A stretch of 64,000 nt of DNA from Streptomyces sp. NBC_00704 (GTDB taxonomy: Bacteria; Actinomycetota; Actinomycetes; Streptomycetales; Streptomycetaceae): positions 434,001-498,000 of the forward strand of contig NZ_CP109000.1 of NCBI RefSeq assembly GCF_036226605.1, given 5' to 3'. How positions within the stretch are numbered: the stretch's first letter is position 1; each line of letters starts with the position of its first letter. The notes beneath the pieces were generated by a model. It searched no databases. It was given only the letters and a program-made list of their open reading frames with translations, and was not told the origin of the DNA. Positions 27,957 to 40,852 of the stretch are shown here, in pieces. A program made the translations under genes and the position numbers.

Positions 27957-28462
27957 CGGGCGGCCTCCAGGACGCGCTCGTCGTCGGCCCGGGCGGCCAC
28001 GTCGGCGATCACGAGAGCGCGCGGCACCGGAAGCCCCTCCCGCAGGCTGGGGGACGGCGCGGTGGGGACACGGGGCACGCGCTCGCCGGCGCGGGCCCGC
28101 TGGGAGAACCAGATGACCTTGCTGCCGGTGCCGGTGGTGCAGCAGCCCCAGCCGTCGCTCATGGCGGCGATGCGCTCCAGGCAGGCGCGCAGGTCGAGGT
28201 CGGGGCGCAGATGGCGGTCGTCGCCGCCGATGGCGGTGATCAGATGCTGGCCGTTCCACCACATCTCGATAGAGGTGTGCTTGTCCTTCGCGTGTTCGTC
28301 GATGGCCTTCAGCAGCATCTCGGCCCCGCGGCACACGGGCTCGACGAGCGTCTCCAGGTCCCAGTACGTCAGGTGGGCGGCCAGAATCCGCCTGACCTGT
28401 CCGACGCGTTCCGCGCTGACGTCCACGTCGAGGTGGTAGTAGCAGGGGACTGCGGTCTTCAT
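27953..28462 (-). CDS. ATPase-fold (anti-sigma-factor-like) protein with a degenerate nucleotide site, coupled to glgX
   Basis: A 169-residue protein of the HATPase_c_2 (RsbW-like) fold. The N-box position reads EMLLKAIDEH where the family has ExxxNAxxH, so the Mg-binding Asn is Lys; the G1-box DxGxG is absent (IGGDDRHLRPD); the end GWGCCTTGTGSKVIWF fits the C-terminal strand of the fold. A 45-residue tail follows. It is co-translated with glgX (GTGA overlap), which suggests a regulatory role in glycogen trimming rather than sigma control, but this is inference. The ATG at 28462 has AGGAG upstream. Similar proteins seem to be Streptomyces-specific. Confidence 0.75.
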
Positions 28463-28498
28463 CGTCGTTCGCTCCTCACCGGCGAGGCTCACACTCCT

Positions 28499-28519
28499 CC
28501 CCGGCCCGACGGGCCGGGG
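28499..28519. other. Strong hairpin in the glgX leader
   Basis: CCCCGGCCCG and CGGGCCGGGG are perfect arms around one A. It lies 37 bases upstream of the ATPase-like gene, so it is in its leader or marks its start. Confidence 0.5.
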
Positions 28520-28756
28520 TCCCCGACACGAAGCGTGAGCGGTAATCGCTTCAGAGTCACAACCACAGTGGGGCTGCTACGCCATTCGTGCAACACGAGC
28601 GCACCACAACCAAGATCCAACAGGACGTTGGGTGATGCGCCGTGCACCATAAGTGAAGGCCTCGGGAGGTTGGACGTTTTCGCACCTCTGCGGAAAGGGC
28701 CGATCCGCTCGTCTCGAGCGGCGTACCTCGTGAACTCCCGAAAGGTGAACAGCGCG

Positions 28757-29056
28757 ATGCTGCAACCAGCGAAGACCGAAGTCGCCAGGACCTTGCGCGG
28801 TTACCGGGCCTGGGAGCGCGCCATGCTCGCGCACCCCGGCGACCGCTCGGCACGGGCCGCCTTCGAGGACTGCGGGTACACCCTGTGCGTGCTCATGGGC
28901 AAGCGCTGCGCACGGGAGGCGGCGGACGCCGCCGAGCAGTATCTGCGGGCCACCGCCGACGGCCGGCTGCGCGAGCGCAGGGGCGCCGGCCGCAGGAGCG
29001 GCGTCGCGCGGCTCTCGGTGACGTCGTCCCTTCCCCGCCTGCCCGCGGAGACGTAG
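28757..29056 (+). CDS. DUF5133 protein at the head of the glgE operon
   Basis: A 99-residue small basic protein. It matches the DUF5133 pattern MLxPxxxxxRTLxxxYxxxE then YTLCVLMGKR, the same as the second DUF5133 gene at 61.2-61.5 kb; here the motif is MLQPAKTEVARTLRGYRAWE. The C-terminus is Ser/Arg-rich. The family has no known function and is found mostly in Streptomyces. It lies 74 bases before glgE in the same direction. The ATG has a GAAAGGTG site. Confidence 0.78.
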   Translation: MLQPAKTEVARTLRGYRAWERAMLAHPGDRSARAAFEDCGYTLCVLMGKRCAREAADAAEQYLRATADGRLRERRGAGRRSGVARLSVTSSLPRLPAET

Positions 29057-29130
29057 CACCCCGCGCGAGCGCGGGTCGGTCGCCCAACCCGGGGCGGTCA
29101 AAGCCATTTTCAGCCAGCGGAGGTGCAAAG

Positions 29131-31086
29131 GTGAAGTCCACCAGGGCGATCGGCCGTATCCCGGTCCGGGACGTCGAACCGCGTGTGGAGTGCGGGCGGC
29201 GGCCGGCGAAAGCCGTGATCGGGGAGACGGTGCGGATCTCCGCCACGGTGTTCCGTGAGGGCCACGACGCCATCGGCGCCAACGTGGTCCTCAAGAACCC
29301 GGACGGCGACCGCGGGCCCTGGACGCCGATGCGCGAGCTGGCCCCCGGCACGGACCGCTGGGGGGTGGACGTGACGCTGGACGCCATGGGCCGCTGGACC
29401 TACACCGTGGAGGCGTGGAGCGATCCGATCGCCACCTGGCGCCGCCACGCGGACGTGAAGATCCCTGCGGGCATCGACCTCGGTCTGGTCCTGGAGGAAG
29501 GGGGCCGGCTCTACGAACGGGCGGCGGCCCGCGCCCCGCGCGGGCCCGAGCGCACCCTGCTGCGGGACGCGGCGAAGAAGCTGCTCGACGACTCGGCCCC
29601 GGTGGCGGACCGGTACGCGGCGGCGCTGACGCCGGAGGTGACGGCACTCCTGGAGCGGCGGCCGCTGCGGGAGCTGGTGACGGCCTCGGAGCCGCTGCCG
29701 CTGCTGGTGGAGCGGGAGCGGGCCCTGTACGGGTCCTGGTACGAGTTCTTCCCGCGCTCGGAGGGCACCCCGGAGCGCCCGCACGGCACGTTCCGCACCG
29801 CCGCCCGCCGGCTGCCGGCCATCGCGAGGATGGGCTTCGACGTCGTCTACCTCCCGCCCATCCACCCCATCGGCACGACCTTCCGCAAGGGCCCCAACAA
29901 CACGTTGGACGCCGGGCCGGACGACGTGGGCGTGCCGTGGGCGATCGGCTCGCCGGAGGGCGGCCACGACGCCGTCCACCCCGACCTGGGCACCCTGGAG
30001 GACTTCGCCGCGTTCGTGGAGCGGGCCCGCGAGCTGGGGCTGGAGATCGCCCTCGACTTCGCCCTTCAGTGCTCCCCCGACCACCCCTGGGTCCACAAGC
30101 ACTCCGAGTGGTTCCACCACCGCCCGGACGGGACGATCGCCTACGCCGAGAACCCGCCGAAGAAGTACCAGGACATCTACCCCCTGGCGTTCGACGCGGA
30201 CATGAAGGGCCTGGTGGCGGAGACCCTGCGGGTGCTGCGGCACTGGATGTCGTACGGGGTGCGGATCTTCCGGGTGGACAACCCGCACACCAAGCCGGTC
30301 GTGTTCTGGGAGCGCGTCATCGCGGAGATCAACCGCACCGACCCGGACGTGATCTTCCTCGCCGAGGCCTTCACCCGCCCGGCGATGATGCACACCCTCG
30401 CCCAGATCGGTTTCCAGCAGTCCTACACCTACTTCACCTGGCGCAACACCAAGGAAGAGCTCACCGACTACCTCACCGAGCTGTCGGGCCCGGCCGCCTC
30501 CTACATGCGGCCCAACTTCTTCGCCAACACGCCGGACATCCTGCACGCCTATCTGCAGCACGGCGGCCGGCCCGCGTTCGAGATCCGGGCCGTGCTGGCC
30601 GCGACCCTCTCCCCGACCTGGGGCCTCTACAGCGGCTACGAGCTGTGCGAGAACGCGCCGTTGCGGGAGGGCGGTGAGGAGTATCTGGACTCGGAGAAGT
30701 ACCAGCTCAGGCCGCGTGACTGGGAGGCGGCCGAGCGCGAGGGCCGCAGCCTGGCCCCGCTGATCACGAGGCTCAACGAGATCCGGCGGGCCCACCCGGC
30801 CCTGCACTGGCTGCGCAATCTCCGCTTCCACGGCACGGACAACCCCTCCGTCATCGCGTACAGCAAGCGGACGGGTTCGAACACGGTTCTGGTGGTCGTC
30901 AACCTCGACCCCCACCACACCCAGGAGGCGACGGTGTCGTTGGACATGCCGCGACTCGGCCTGGACGACGGCGCGACGCTGTCCGTGCACGACGAACTGA
31001 CGGGCGAGACCTACGCCTGGAGCAGGACGAACTACGTGCGCCTGGAGCCCGGCCGGACGCCCGCCCACGTGTTCCACGTCCGGTGA
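29131..31086 (+). CDS. glgE: Alpha-1,4-glucan:maltose-1-phosphate maltosyltransferase GlgE
   Basis: A 651-residue GH13_3 enzyme that adds maltosyl units from maltose 1-phosphate to alpha-glucan. The nucleophile is Asp383 in [10 protein letters not shown] and the general acid Glu412 in LAEAFTRP, the same 29-residue spacing as in the characterised S. coelicolor enzyme. An N-terminal beta domain (about 10-110) carries the dimer contacts, and a helical insert follows. The GTG at 29131 has GGAGG upstream. It is followed by treS (36 bases). Confidence 0.96.
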   Translation: MKSTRAIGRIPVRDVEPRVECGRRPAKAVIGETVRISATVFREGHDAIGANVVLKNPDGDRGPWTPMRELAPGTDRWGVDVTLDAMGRWTYTVEAWSDPIATWRRHADVKIPAGIDLGLVLEEGGRLYERAAARAPRGPERTLLRDAAKKLLDDSAPVADRYAAALTPEVTALLERRPLRELVTASEPLPLLVERERALYGSWYEFFPRSEGTPERPHGTFRTAARRLPAIARMGFDVVYLPPIHPIGTTFRKGPNNTLDAGPDDVGVPWAIGSPEGGHDAVHPDLGTLEDFAAFVERARELGLEIALDFALQCSPDHPWVHKHSEWFHHRPDGTIAYAENPPKKYQDIYPLAFDADMKGLVAETLRVLRHWMSYGVRIFRVDNPHTKPVVFWERVIAEINRTDPDVIFLAEAFTRPAMMHTLAQIGFQQSYTYFTWRNTKEELTDYLTELSGPAASYMRPNFFANTPDILHAYLQHGGRPAFEIRAVLAATLSPTWGLYSGYELCENAPLREGGEEYLDSEKYQLRPRDWEAAEREGRSLAPLITRLNEIRRAHPALHWLRNLRFHGTDNPSVIAYSKRTGSNTVLVVVNLDPHHTQEATVSLDMPRLGLDDGATLSVHDELTGETYAWSRTNYVRLEPGRTPAHVFHVR

Positions 31087-31121
31087 TCCGCATCACCGCC
31101 GAACGGAGGCTCCAGACAGCC

Positions 31122-32840
<1,719 letters not shown>

Positions 32841-32868
32841 GCGTGCGCCGCGGAAAGGATGGGTCACC

Positions 32869-34230
32869 GTGACGAGGACCGCACCCCTGCGACCGGGCAG
32901 CGCGAACGCCGTCCGCACCGCCGGACCGCTCGCCGCGCTGCTGTGCGAGTGGCTGCCCCGGCAGCGCTGGTTCGCCGGCAAGGACCGGCCGCTCACCGAT
33001 CTGCGCATGCTGTCGATGACGGAGCTGTATCCGGGCTGTCTGCACCTGCTCGTGCACGCCGACCAGTCGGGGGTCCCGACCCCCGGCGGCACTCCCCCGG
33101 CCGGCGACTGCTACCAGTTGCTGCTGGGCGTTCAGGAGCATCTGTCGCCGCGGCTGGGGCGCGCGCTGATCGGCAGGGTCGAGGAAGGGCCGCTGGCGGG
33201 GCTGACGGTCCACGACGCGTTGCAGGACCCCCGGTCGGCTCAGCTGCTGCTGGAGCGGATGCGTCATCCCGGCGTCCTGGGTCCGCTGTGCTTCGAGTCG
33301 GACCCGTCCGTGTCGCTGCCCCCCGGGCTCGCGCCGCGTCTGCTGGAGGCCGAGCAGTCCAACACCTCGCTGGTGTACGGGGACGCGTTCATCCTGAAGA
33401 TCTTCCGGCGCGTCCAGCCCGGGGTGAACCCCGATCTGGAGGTGCCGGTCGCGCTGGCCGGGCAGGGGTGCGGGCGGGTGCCCGCACCCGTCGCCTGGTT
33501 CCGCACGACGCATCCGCAGGAGGCCACCCTCGGCGTGCTCCAGCCGTTCCTGCCCGACGCCTCGGACGGCTGGACGCTGGCGTTGCGGGCCCTGGCCCGG
33601 GGCGAGGACTTCACGGCCGAGGCCGAGGAACTGGGCCGGGCCACCGCGGACGTCCACCTGGCGCTGGCCGCGGCGCTGCCGGCCGGGCCGGACGCCGAGG
33701 ACGGACGCACCGCCGCGGCGATGACCGAGCGGCTGGAGGCGGCCGCGCACCATGTGCCGGCGCTGCGGCCGTTCGTTCCGGGGCTGACCACCGCCTTCGG
33801 CGCGCTCGCGGTGTGCGACTCCGGTCCGCCCGCCCAGCGCATCCACGGCGACCTGCATCTCGGCCAGGTCCTGCGCGCCGGGCGCGACTGGTTCGTCATC
33901 GACTTCGAGGGCGAGCCGTCGCGTCCGCTGGCCGAGCGGCGCAGCGCCCACTCCCCGGTCCGCGACATCGCCGGAATGCTGCGCTCCTTCGACTACGCCG
34001 CCCGCCAGCGCCGCCCGTGGCGGCCGGAGTGGGCACGGCGTTGCCGGGAGGCCTACTGCGCGGGCTACGCGGCCCGCGCGGGCTGGGACCCCCGGAAGAA
34101 ACATGCCCTGTTGCGTGCCTACGAGACCGACCGAGCCGTGTACGAAGTGCTGTACGAGGCCCGTAACCGTCCCGACTGGCTGCCCGTACCCATGGCGGCG
34201 ATCGAACGACTCGCCGTCCGAGGAGGCTGA
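32869..34230 (+). CDS. mak: Maltokinase (Pep2)
   Basis: A 453-residue kinase of the aminoglycoside-phosphotransferase fold that makes maltose 1-phosphate from maltose and ATP. Catalytic Asp328 is in [10 protein letters not shown] and the Mg-binding Asp in VIDFEGEP. An N-terminal cap domain (about 1-90, with [13 protein letters not shown]) is characteristic of actinomycete maltokinases. The GTG at 32869 lies 29 bases after treS with a GAAAGG site. Confidence 0.95.
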   Translation: MTRTAPLRPGSANAVRTAGPLAALLCEWLPRQRWFAGKDRPLTDLRMLSMTELYPGCLHLLVHADQSGVPTPGGTPPAGDCYQLLLGVQEHLSPRLGRALIGRVEEGPLAGLTVHDALQDPRSAQLLLERMRHPGVLGPLCFESDPSVSLPPGLAPRLLEAEQSNTSLVYGDAFILKIFRRVQPGVNPDLEVPVALAGQGCGRVPAPVAWFRTTHPQEATLGVLQPFLPDASDGWTLALRALARGEDFTAEAEELGRATADVHLALAAALPAGPDAEDGRTAAAMTERLEAAAHHVPALRPFVPGLTTAFGALAVCDSGPPAQRIHGDLHLGQVLRAGRDWFVIDFEGEPSRPLAERRSAHSPVRDIAGMLRSFDYAARQRRPWRPEWARRCREAYCAGYAARAGWDPRKKHALLRAYETDRAVYEVLYEARNRPDWLPVPMAAIERLAVRGG

Positions 34231-34235
34231 CCCCC

Positions 34236-36440
34236 GTGGCCCTGCGTGACACTTCTCCGCCCGAGTCGGCCGGCCCCCGCCCGCGCACGGCGCCCGCGCT
34301 CGGTCCGGCCGATCGCGGCCGTCTGCTGTCGGGCGCCCATCACGATCCGCACGCGCTGCTGGGCGCACACCCGGTGCCGGGCGGCGTGCTGTTCCGGGCC
34401 CTGCGTCCCTTCGCGGACGCCGTGAGCGTGGTGATCGACGGCGTCGCCACGCCGCTGGCCTCCGAGGGCGACGGTCTGTTCGCCGCCGTGCTGCCCCTGG
34501 CCGGGACGCCCGCGTACACGCTGCTGGTGTCGTACGACGGCGTCGAGCACAAGGTGGACGACCCGTACCGCTTTCTGCCCGCCCTCGGCGACCTCGACCT
34601 GCATCTGATCCGCGAGGGCCGGCACGAGGAGCTGTGGAAGGCGCTCGGCGCGGAGCCGATGGCGCACCAGGGGGTGGCCGGCACCCGGTTCACGGTGTGG
34701 GCGCCGAACGCGCAGGGGGTGCGGGTCGCGGGGGACTTCTGCTTCTGGGACGGGACCGCCTTCCCGATGCGCTCGCTGGGCGCCAGCGGGGTGTGGGAGC
34801 TGTTCCTGCCCGGGATCGGCGAGGGCGCCCGCTACAAGTTCGAGATCACCTCCCGGCACGGGCACCGCTTCCTCAAGGCGGACCCGATGGCCCGGCGCTG
34901 CGAGGTGCCGCCGGACACCGCGTCGATCGTGCACGCCTCGCACTACGAGTGGGCGGACGAGGAGTGGATGGCGCACCGGGGCGACGTCCCCGTGCACGTG
35001 GCGCCGTTCTCGGTCTACGAGGTCCATCTGCCCTCCTGGCGACCGGGGCTGACGTACCGCCAGTTGGCCGAGGAGCTTCCCGCGTACGTCGGCGACCTCG
35101 GGTTCACCCATGTGGAGTTCATGCCGGTCGCGCAGCACCCGTTCTCCGGCTCCTGGGGCTACCAGGTCACCGGGTTCTACGCGCCGGCCTCCCGGCTCGG
35201 CACGCCGGACGACTTCAAGTACCTGGTGGACGCGCTGCACCGGGCGGGCATCGGCGTGATCGTGGACTGGGTGCCGGCGCACTTCCCCAAGGACGACTGG
35301 GCGCTGGGGCGCTTCGACGGGGACCCGCTGTACGAACCCGGTGACTCCCGGCGGGCCGAGCACCCGGACTGGGGCACCTTCGAGTTCGACTTCGGGCGCG
35401 TGGAGGTGCGCAACTTCCTGGTGGCGAACGCCGCTTACTGGTGCGAGGAGTTCCATGTCGACGGGCTGCGGGTGGACGCCGTCGCCTCGATGCTCTACCT
35501 CGACTACTCGCGGGACTCCGGTCAGTGGGCGCCGAACGTGTTCGGCGGCCGGGAGGACCTGGACGCGATGGCGTTCCTCCAGGAGATGAACGCGACGGTG
35601 TACCGCCGCAGTCCGGGCGTCGTCACCATCGCGGAGGAGTCGACCGCCTGGGAGGGCGTCACCCGGCCGACCGACAGCGGCGGGCTGGGGTTCGGGCTGA
35701 AGTGGAACATGGGCTGGATGCACGACTCGTTGCAGTACATCGCCAAGGAGCCGGTGCACCGCAAGTACCACCACAACGAGATGACGTTCTCGATGGTGTA
35801 CGCGTACAGCGAGAACTACGTGCTGCCCATCTCCCACGACGAGGTCGTCCACGGCAAGCAGGCGCTGGTCTCCAAGATGCCCGGCGACTGGTGGCAGCGG
35901 CGCGCCAACCACCGCGCCTACCTGGGCTTCATGTGGGCCCACCCCGGCAAGCAGCTCCTGTTCATGGGGCAGGAGTTCGCGCAGGGCGCGGAGTGGTCGG
36001 AGGAGCACGGGCCGGAGTGGTGGCTGCTGGACCCGGGTTACGCCTCGGCGGGCGATCACCGGGGTGTGCAGGACCTGGTGCGGGATCTGAACGCCGTCTA
36101 CCGGGCGACCCCGGCGCTGTGGGAGCGGGACACGGACCCGGCCGGGTTCCGCTGGGTGCTGGGCGACGCGGCGGACGACAACGTCTTCGCGTTCCTGCGC
36201 CACGACGCCCGGGGCGGGCCGCTGCTCGCCGTCAGCAACTTCTCGCCGGTCGTGCGGCACGACTACCGGCTGGCCGTCCCCGGTGACGTCCCGGCCTGGC
36301 GCGAGGTGCTCAACACCGACGCCGCACGGTACGGCGGCAGCGGTGTCGGCGAAACCGGTCCGGTGGCGGCCGTCGAGGGCGGGCTCGGGCTGACGCTGCC
36401 GCCGCTGGCCACGGTGTGGCTGGTCCCCTCGTCCGCTTGA
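34236..36440 (+). CDS. glgB: 1,4-alpha-glucan branching enzyme GlgB
   Basis: A 734-residue GH13_9 branching enzyme. Two N-terminal CBM48-type domains (about 30-120 and 130-240) precede the barrel; the nucleophile is Asp414 in [10 protein letters not shown] and the acid Glu lies in TIAEEST, then [10 protein letters not shown] carries the third carboxylate. The GTG starts five bases after the mak stop, with AGGAGG overlapping that gene's end. It completes the trehalose-maltose-maltose-1-phosphate-branched glucan pathway. Confidence 0.96.
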   Translation: MALRDTSPPESAGPRPRTAPALGPADRGRLLSGAHHDPHALLGAHPVPGGVLFRALRPFADAVSVVIDGVATPLASEGDGLFAAVLPLAGTPAYTLLVSYDGVEHKVDDPYRFLPALGDLDLHLIREGRHEELWKALGAEPMAHQGVAGTRFTVWAPNAQGVRVAGDFCFWDGTAFPMRSLGASGVWELFLPGIGEGARYKFEITSRHGHRFLKADPMARRCEVPPDTASIVHASHYEWADEEWMAHRGDVPVHVAPFSVYEVHLPSWRPGLTYRQLAEELPAYVGDLGFTHVEFMPVAQHPFSGSWGYQVTGFYAPASRLGTPDDFKYLVDALHRAGIGVIVDWVPAHFPKDDWALGRFDGDPLYEPGDSRRAEHPDWGTFEFDFGRVEVRNFLVANAAYWCEEFHVDGLRVDAVASMLYLDYSRDSGQWAPNVFGGREDLDAMAFLQEMNATVYRRSPGVVTIAEESTAWEGVTRPTDSGGLGFGLKWNMGWMHDSLQYIAKEPVHRKYHHNEMTFSMVYAYSENYVLPISHDEVVHGKQALVSKMPGDWWQRRANHRAYLGFMWAHPGKQLLFMGQEFAQGAEWSEEHGPEWWLLDPGYASAGDHRGVQDLVRDLNAVYRATPALWERDTDPAGFRWVLGDAADDNVFAFLRHDARGGPLLAVSNFSPVVRHDYRLAVPGDVPAWREVLNTDAARYGGSGVGETGPVAAVEGGLGLTLPPLATVWLVPSSA

Positions 36441-36497
36441 ACACCGGCGGACGGGGCAGTCGGATGCGTACCACCCACCACAGGAAGGTCACCTCGC

Positions 36498-37586
36498 GTG
36501 CGCACCGTCGGAGTGGAGGAGGAGCTCCTCCTGGTCGACCCCGAGACCGGGGAGCCGCAGTCCCTGTCCGCCGCCGTCCTCGCCCGCGCCTCCCGGTGCG
36601 AGGCTGAGGACGACGTCTTCGAGAAGGAACTGCACAGCCAGATGCTCGAGTTCGGCACCCATCCGCAGTCCGGCATGGACGAGCTGGGCGCGGAGATCGT
36701 GCGCATCCGCGGGGAGGCGGCGCCGCACGCCCGGGAGGCCGGGTGCGCCGTCGCCGCGCTCGCCGCCTCGCCGCTTCCGGTGCGTCCCGCCATCAGCATG
36801 AACCGGCGATACCAGTGGATGGCGGAGCAGTACGGGATCGCCACGCGTGAGCAGATGGTGTGCGGCTGCCATGTGCATGTGTCCGTGGAGTCGGACGACG
36901 AGGGCGTGGCCGTGGTCGACCGCATCCGGCCGTGGCTGCCGGTGCTGATCGCGCTGAGCGGCAACTCGCCCTTCTGGCAGGGGCGGGAGACCGACTACGC
37001 CAGTTACCGCAGCCGGGTGTGGCAGCGCTGGCCGTCGGCGGGGCCGACCGAGCTGTTCGGCTCGGCCGAGCGCTACCGCCGGCGGGTGGCGGACATGGTG
37101 GACACGGGCACGATCCTCGACGAGGGCATGGTCTACTTCGACGCCCGGCTCTCGGCGCGCTATCCGACGGTGGAGGTGCGGGTGGCGGACGTCTGCCTGC
37201 ACGCGGACACCGCGGTGCTGGTCGCCACGCTGGTGCGCGGGCTCGTCGAGACGGCCGCCCGGGAGTGGCGTTCGGGGCGCGATCCCCTCGACCACAGTGT
37301 GAGCCTGCTGCGGCTGGCCAACTGGCAGGCGGCCCGTACCGGGCTCGGCGGCGACCTGCTGCACCCCGTGACCATGCGGCGCGCGCCCGCCGAGGCGGTC
37401 GTGCGGGCCCTGCTGGAACACGTGGAGGGCGCGCTGTCGGACAGCGGTGACCTGGAGCGGGCCCGGACGTCGTGCGCCGACCTGCTGCGGCACGGCAGCG
37501 GGGCCCGGATCCAGCGCGAGGTGTGGGAGCGGACCGGCAGTCTGCGCGAGGTCGTGGCCGCCTGCGTCGAGCACACCCAGGCCTGA
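36498..37586 (+). CDS. YbdK-type carboxylate-amine ligase (glutamate-cysteine ligase family 2)
   Basis: A 362-residue ATP-grasp-like enzyme of the GCS2/YbdK family. Visible motifs are VGVEEELLLVD at the start, EKELHSQMLEFGTHP, HVHVSVE, LSGNSPFWQGRETDYASYR and VEVRVADVC. Family members ligate Glu to Cys weakly or act on other amine acceptors; a role in ergothioneine or mycothiol pathways cannot be claimed from sequence. The GTG has AGGAAGG upstream. It follows glgB in the same direction by 57 bases but may be separately made. Confidence 0.9.
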   Translation: MRTVGVEEELLLVDPETGEPQSLSAAVLARASRCEAEDDVFEKELHSQMLEFGTHPQSGMDELGAEIVRIRGEAAPHAREAGCAVAALAASPLPVRPAISMNRRYQWMAEQYGIATREQMVCGCHVHVSVESDDEGVAVVDRIRPWLPVLIALSGNSPFWQGRETDYASYRSRVWQRWPSAGPTELFGSAERYRRRVADMVDTGTILDEGMVYFDARLSARYPTVEVRVADVCLHADTAVLVATLVRGLVETAAREWRSGRDPLDHSVSLLRLANWQAARTGLGGDLLHPVTMRRAPAEAVVRALLEHVEGALSDSGDLERARTSCADLLRHGSGARIQREVWERTGSLREVVAACVEHTQA

Positions 37587-37730
37587 GGCGGGCGGCCTCG
37601 GGGCGAGATCATCAAGGCGGATTACTTATTCGTTCCTGGCCACAAGTGGTCTTACCTGGGCTACATTCGACCACCGCCGATGACAGTCCTCGTCGGCGGA
37701 GTCACAGCCCGTACACGTCAGGAGCAGCGC

Positions 37731-39632
37731 ATGCGCGACTTCGCCCTCGCTCCCCCAGCCGCCTCGCCCCTGACCGGAGGGCTCGCCGACAGCGTTTTCG
37801 AGACAGCCGCCCGCACCCCCGCGCTGCCGGTGCTCGCCCGGCGCGCGGCAGGGGCGGGCGGCTGGGAAGAGGTCACCGCCGTCGAGCTGCGCGACGAAGT
37901 CGTCGATCTCGCCAAGGGGTTCGTGGCGTCCGGCATCTCGCCGGGGCACCGCGTCGCCGTCATGGCGCGCACCCGGTACGAGTGGACGGTGCTGTGTCAC
38001 GCGCTGTGGGCGGTGGGCGCGGAGGTGGTGCCCGTGTACCCGACGTCCTCGCGCGAGCAGGTCGAGTGGATCCTGCGCGACGCCCGCTGCGTCGGGGTGG
38101 TCGTCGAGGACGAACAGAGCGTCATGACCGTGGGATCGGTGTGCGCGGCCCTGCCGGCGCTGCGGCACGTATGGCAGTTGGACGCGGGGGCGCTCGAACA
38201 GCTCACGCAGCGCGGCGAGTCGGTCGCGCTGACCACGGTGAACTCGCTGCGCCGGATCGTGCTGCCGGACTCCACGGCGGTGATCGCCTACACGTCCGGC
38301 ACCTCCGGGCGGCAGCTGGGCTGTGCGCTGAGCCACCGCAGCCTGGCCAGTCCGTGCGACACGCTCCTGGCCGGCTGGGGGCACACGGCGGCGCCCGAGG
38401 GCGAGCAGGCGAGCGTCCTCGCCTTCCTGCCGTTCTCCCATGTCTACGGGCTGATGATCCAGGGCCTGTGCCTGCGCGGGGGCATCCTGATGGGCCACGA
38501 GCCGGACCTCGCCGCAGAGTCGCTCACGGAGTCGCTGCGCACCTTCCGTCCCACGTATCTCTACGCGGTCCCCTCGGTGTTCGAGAAGATCTACAAGAAC
38601 TTCCTGCGGGTGGCCCAGGAGGCGGGCCGCGGCGCGCTGTTCGAGCGGGCGGCGGAGACGGCCCGGGTCTTCGCGGCGGCCGTCGAGCGGCAGCGTCTGG
38701 GCCGCGGCTCGGGTCCGGGGCTCGATCTGCGGTTGCAGCACGCCGTGTTCGAGCGGACGGTGTACCGCAGGCTCCGGGCCGCGCTCGGCGGCCGGGTTCA
38801 CCGCGCGACGTCGGGCGGCTCGCCCCTCCACCGCGACCTGTCCCTCTTCTACGAGGGCATCGGCATCTACGTGCACGACGGGTACGGCCTGACCGAGACC
38901 GGCGGCGGGATCACGATGCAGCCGCTCGGCCGGGAGAAGTCGGGCACCGTCGGGCAGCCCCTGCCGGGCACGGAGGTGCGGGTGGCGAGCGACGGGGAGA
39001 TCCTGGTGCGCGGCCCGTCGGTCTTCCAGGGCTATGTCAACGACGAGGCGGCGACGCGGGCGGCCCTGTCGGGGGGCTGGCTGGCCACGGGCGACCTCGG
39101 CTACCTGGACTCCGACGGCTACCTCACCATCACCGGCCGCAAGAAGGACGTCATCATCACCAGCGGCGGCAAGAGCGTGGCGCCGACCGCGCTGGAACAG
39201 CGGCTGAGGATGCATCCGCTCGTCCACCAGGCGGTGGTGGTGGGCGACAACCGGCCCTGCGTGGGGGCGCTGATCACCCTGGACCCCGACTTCCTGGCGC
39301 ACTGGCGCGGCAGCCTGACGCTGCACGGCGACAAGCAGAGCCGGGAGGCGCGGGAGGAGAACGCGCTGCGGGAGGAGATCGGGCGGGCGGTGGCCGCCGC
39401 CAACAGCGCGGTGTCCCGTTCCGAGTCGATCCGGGCGTTCCGCATCCTGCCGCAGCCCTTCGACCAGGCCAACGGACTGCTCACCCCCTCGATGAAGCTG
39501 CGCCGCGACTCGATCGTGACGCACTACGCGGCGGAGATCGAGGCGATGTACCAGGCCCGTGCGCGGCTGCCCCGGCAGGGGCCCCAGGAGGAGGTCCTCA
39601 GCTGGGACGACGCGGACGACGTGTTCCGCTGA
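37731..39632 (+). CDS. Long-chain fatty-acid-CoA ligase (AMP-binding)
   Basis: A 633-residue adenylating enzyme. Core motifs: A3 AYTSGTSGRQLG, A5 DGYGLTETGGG, A7 GWLATGDLGYLD, A8 GRKKDVIITSGGKSVAPTALE, and a C-terminal Lys in LTPSMKLRRD. Size and order match FadD15-type enzymes. The ATG at 37731 is chosen over 37680 because AGGAG lies six bases upstream. The 37621-37670 region is unusually AT-rich for the window and holds TACATT as a possible -10. Confidence 0.92.
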   Translation: MRDFALAPPAASPLTGGLADSVFETAARTPALPVLARRAAGAGGWEEVTAVELRDEVVDLAKGFVASGISPGHRVAVMARTRYEWTVLCHALWAVGAEVVPVYPTSSREQVEWILRDARCVGVVVEDEQSVMTVGSVCAALPALRHVWQLDAGALEQLTQRGESVALTTVNSLRRIVLPDSTAVIAYTSGTSGRQLGCALSHRSLASPCDTLLAGWGHTAAPEGEQASVLAFLPFSHVYGLMIQGLCLRGGILMGHEPDLAAESLTESLRTFRPTYLYAVPSVFEKIYKNFLRVAQEAGRGALFERAAETARVFAAAVERQRLGRGSGPGLDLRLQHAVFERTVYRRLRAALGGRVHRATSGGSPLHRDLSLFYEGIGIYVHDGYGLTETGGGITMQPLGREKSGTVGQPLPGTEVRVASDGEILVRGPSVFQGYVNDEAATRAALSGGWLATGDLGYLDSDGYLTITGRKKDVIITSGGKSVAPTALEQRLRMHPLVHQAVVVGDNRPCVGALITLDPDFLAHWRGSLTLHGDKQSREAREENALREEIGRAVAAANSAVSRSESIRAFRILPQPFDQANGLLTPSMKLRRDSIVTHYAAEIEAMYQARARLPRQGPQEEVLSWDDADDVFR

Positions 39633-39859
39633 GCCGGGTCGGGCAGCTCGCACGGACGCGCGGTGGCCGTCCGGTCACGGACGGTCCGGATCGGCGCGGC
39701 GCGTCCGCGAGGGCCGTCGCCCGCGGCCCGGCCGGGGCGCAGGCTGCGGCGAGACGGACGCGTAGCCTGGGCAGCCCCGGGAACCCAGCAAGGGGCGAAG
39801 CCAGAGCGAGTCGCACGAGAAAGGACGACGGTCCGGCCGAGGCGGGACCGCACACTGAC

Positions 39860-40306
39860 ATGGCAACCGAGCCGCGGGGTAACGAAGCATTGTCCTCCTG
39901 GGCGATTCCGAGCCGAACGGCCCGTTTTGCGGGTGAACCGCATGACGTGACGGGTGCACGACTGACCACCGAGGAGTTCCTCCACGACCTGGCGCGGGCG
40001 TCGCCGCCGACGGCGCCGGAGTGCTGGCACGACATCGTGCTGATCGTCACGGAACTGGCCGCCAACGCCGTCCAGTACGCTCCGGGGCCGTTCGAGTTGC
40101 AGCTGCGGCGCACGTTCGACGGGGTGCACGTCACGGTGCACGACACCAACAGCACCCCGCCGACCCCGCGTCCCTTCCACCCCGACAGCGGTGGCGGGGG
40201 CATCGGCTGGTACCTGGTGCACACGCTGTGCAGCCAGGTCAGCGTGGTGACGGCGGACGAGGGCCAGGAGCCGGGCAAGGACGTCCACGTCTTCCTGCCC
40301 TGGTGA
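39860..40306 (+). CDS. ATP-binding protein, RsbW/anti-sigma-like
   Basis: A 148-residue HATPase_c_2 protein. The N-box ELAANAVQYAPG is intact, G1 reads VHDTNSTPP (D kept, glycines replaced) and G2 is GGGGIGWYLV. The first 35 residues contain SWAIPSRTARFAGEPHD. Streptomyces have dozens of such proteins; most phosphorylate STAS antagonists or bind sigma factors. It stands alone. Confidence 0.87.
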   Translation: MATEPRGNEALSSWAIPSRTARFAGEPHDVTGARLTTEEFLHDLARASPPTAPECWHDIVLIVTELAANAVQYAPGPFELQLRRTFDGVHVTVHDTNSTPPTPRPFHPDSGGGGIGWYLVHTLCSQVSVVTADEGQEPGKDVHVFLPW

Positions 40307-40480
40307 GCCGCACGGCGCAAGCACGGCGGGAGCACGGGACGACGGGTGTGCCGTGCGCGCTCCTCGTAGCGGCCGGCCGGCCTCGCGGACCGGCGGGAAC
40401 ACGCTGATCGTCTTCCCGTGCGGCACGGCGGCGGACCGGCCGGCTCGCGGGCGTCCGCACGGTCGCGGACTCCCGCTCCC

Positions 40481-40852
40481 TCACGGCGACGACGTCCCCC
40501 GCGGGGCCGGCCGGCCGTAGTGCTCGCCGACGGCGGTGAGGTAGGCCGGGTCGCTCGTCTCGCTGTCGGTGCGGAAGCGGGGCGCCTCCTTCACCTCGTC
40601 CGCGGTGCAGGCCAAGGAGACCTCGCGGGCCTCGTGGTCGACGCCCTTCACCACGCCGACCGGGACGACGGCGCTCCTGCCGAACACCCAGACGCCGGTG
40701 TCGACGACGAGGTGCCGCATTCCCTGCGGGCCGGCCTCGCGTTCCACATGCCCGAGGGTCCCGTCGGCCGTCACGACGGCGTAGCCGGTGAGGTCCTGTC
40801 CCTCGACATGACCGCTGCCCGGCGCGTACGACCAGATTCCGTTGATGGTCAC
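40481..40852 (-). CDS. PRC-barrel domain protein
   Basis: A 123-residue protein with a single PRC-barrel (about residues 15-85), recognised by LTGYAVVTADGTLGHVER, the WVFGRSAVVP strand and VKGVDHEAREVSL. PRC-barrel proteins in actinomycetes are often stress-induced and of unknown mechanism. The GTG has GGGAG upstream. A minus-strand sigma-B-type promoter lies at 41143-41167. Confidence 0.85.
   Translation of the reverse strand: MTINGIWSYAPGSGHVEGQDLTGYAVVTADGTLGHVEREAGPQGMRHLVVDTGVWVFGRSAVVPVGVVKGVDHEAREVSLACTADEVKEAPRFRTDSETSDPAYLTAVGEHYGRPAPRGTSSP

Noticed and set aside
28676..28702. GTTT-N17-GGGCCG before the glgE-operon DUF5133 gene as a sigma-B-type promoter
   Set aside because: The spacer is too long and the -10 lacks the TA step.
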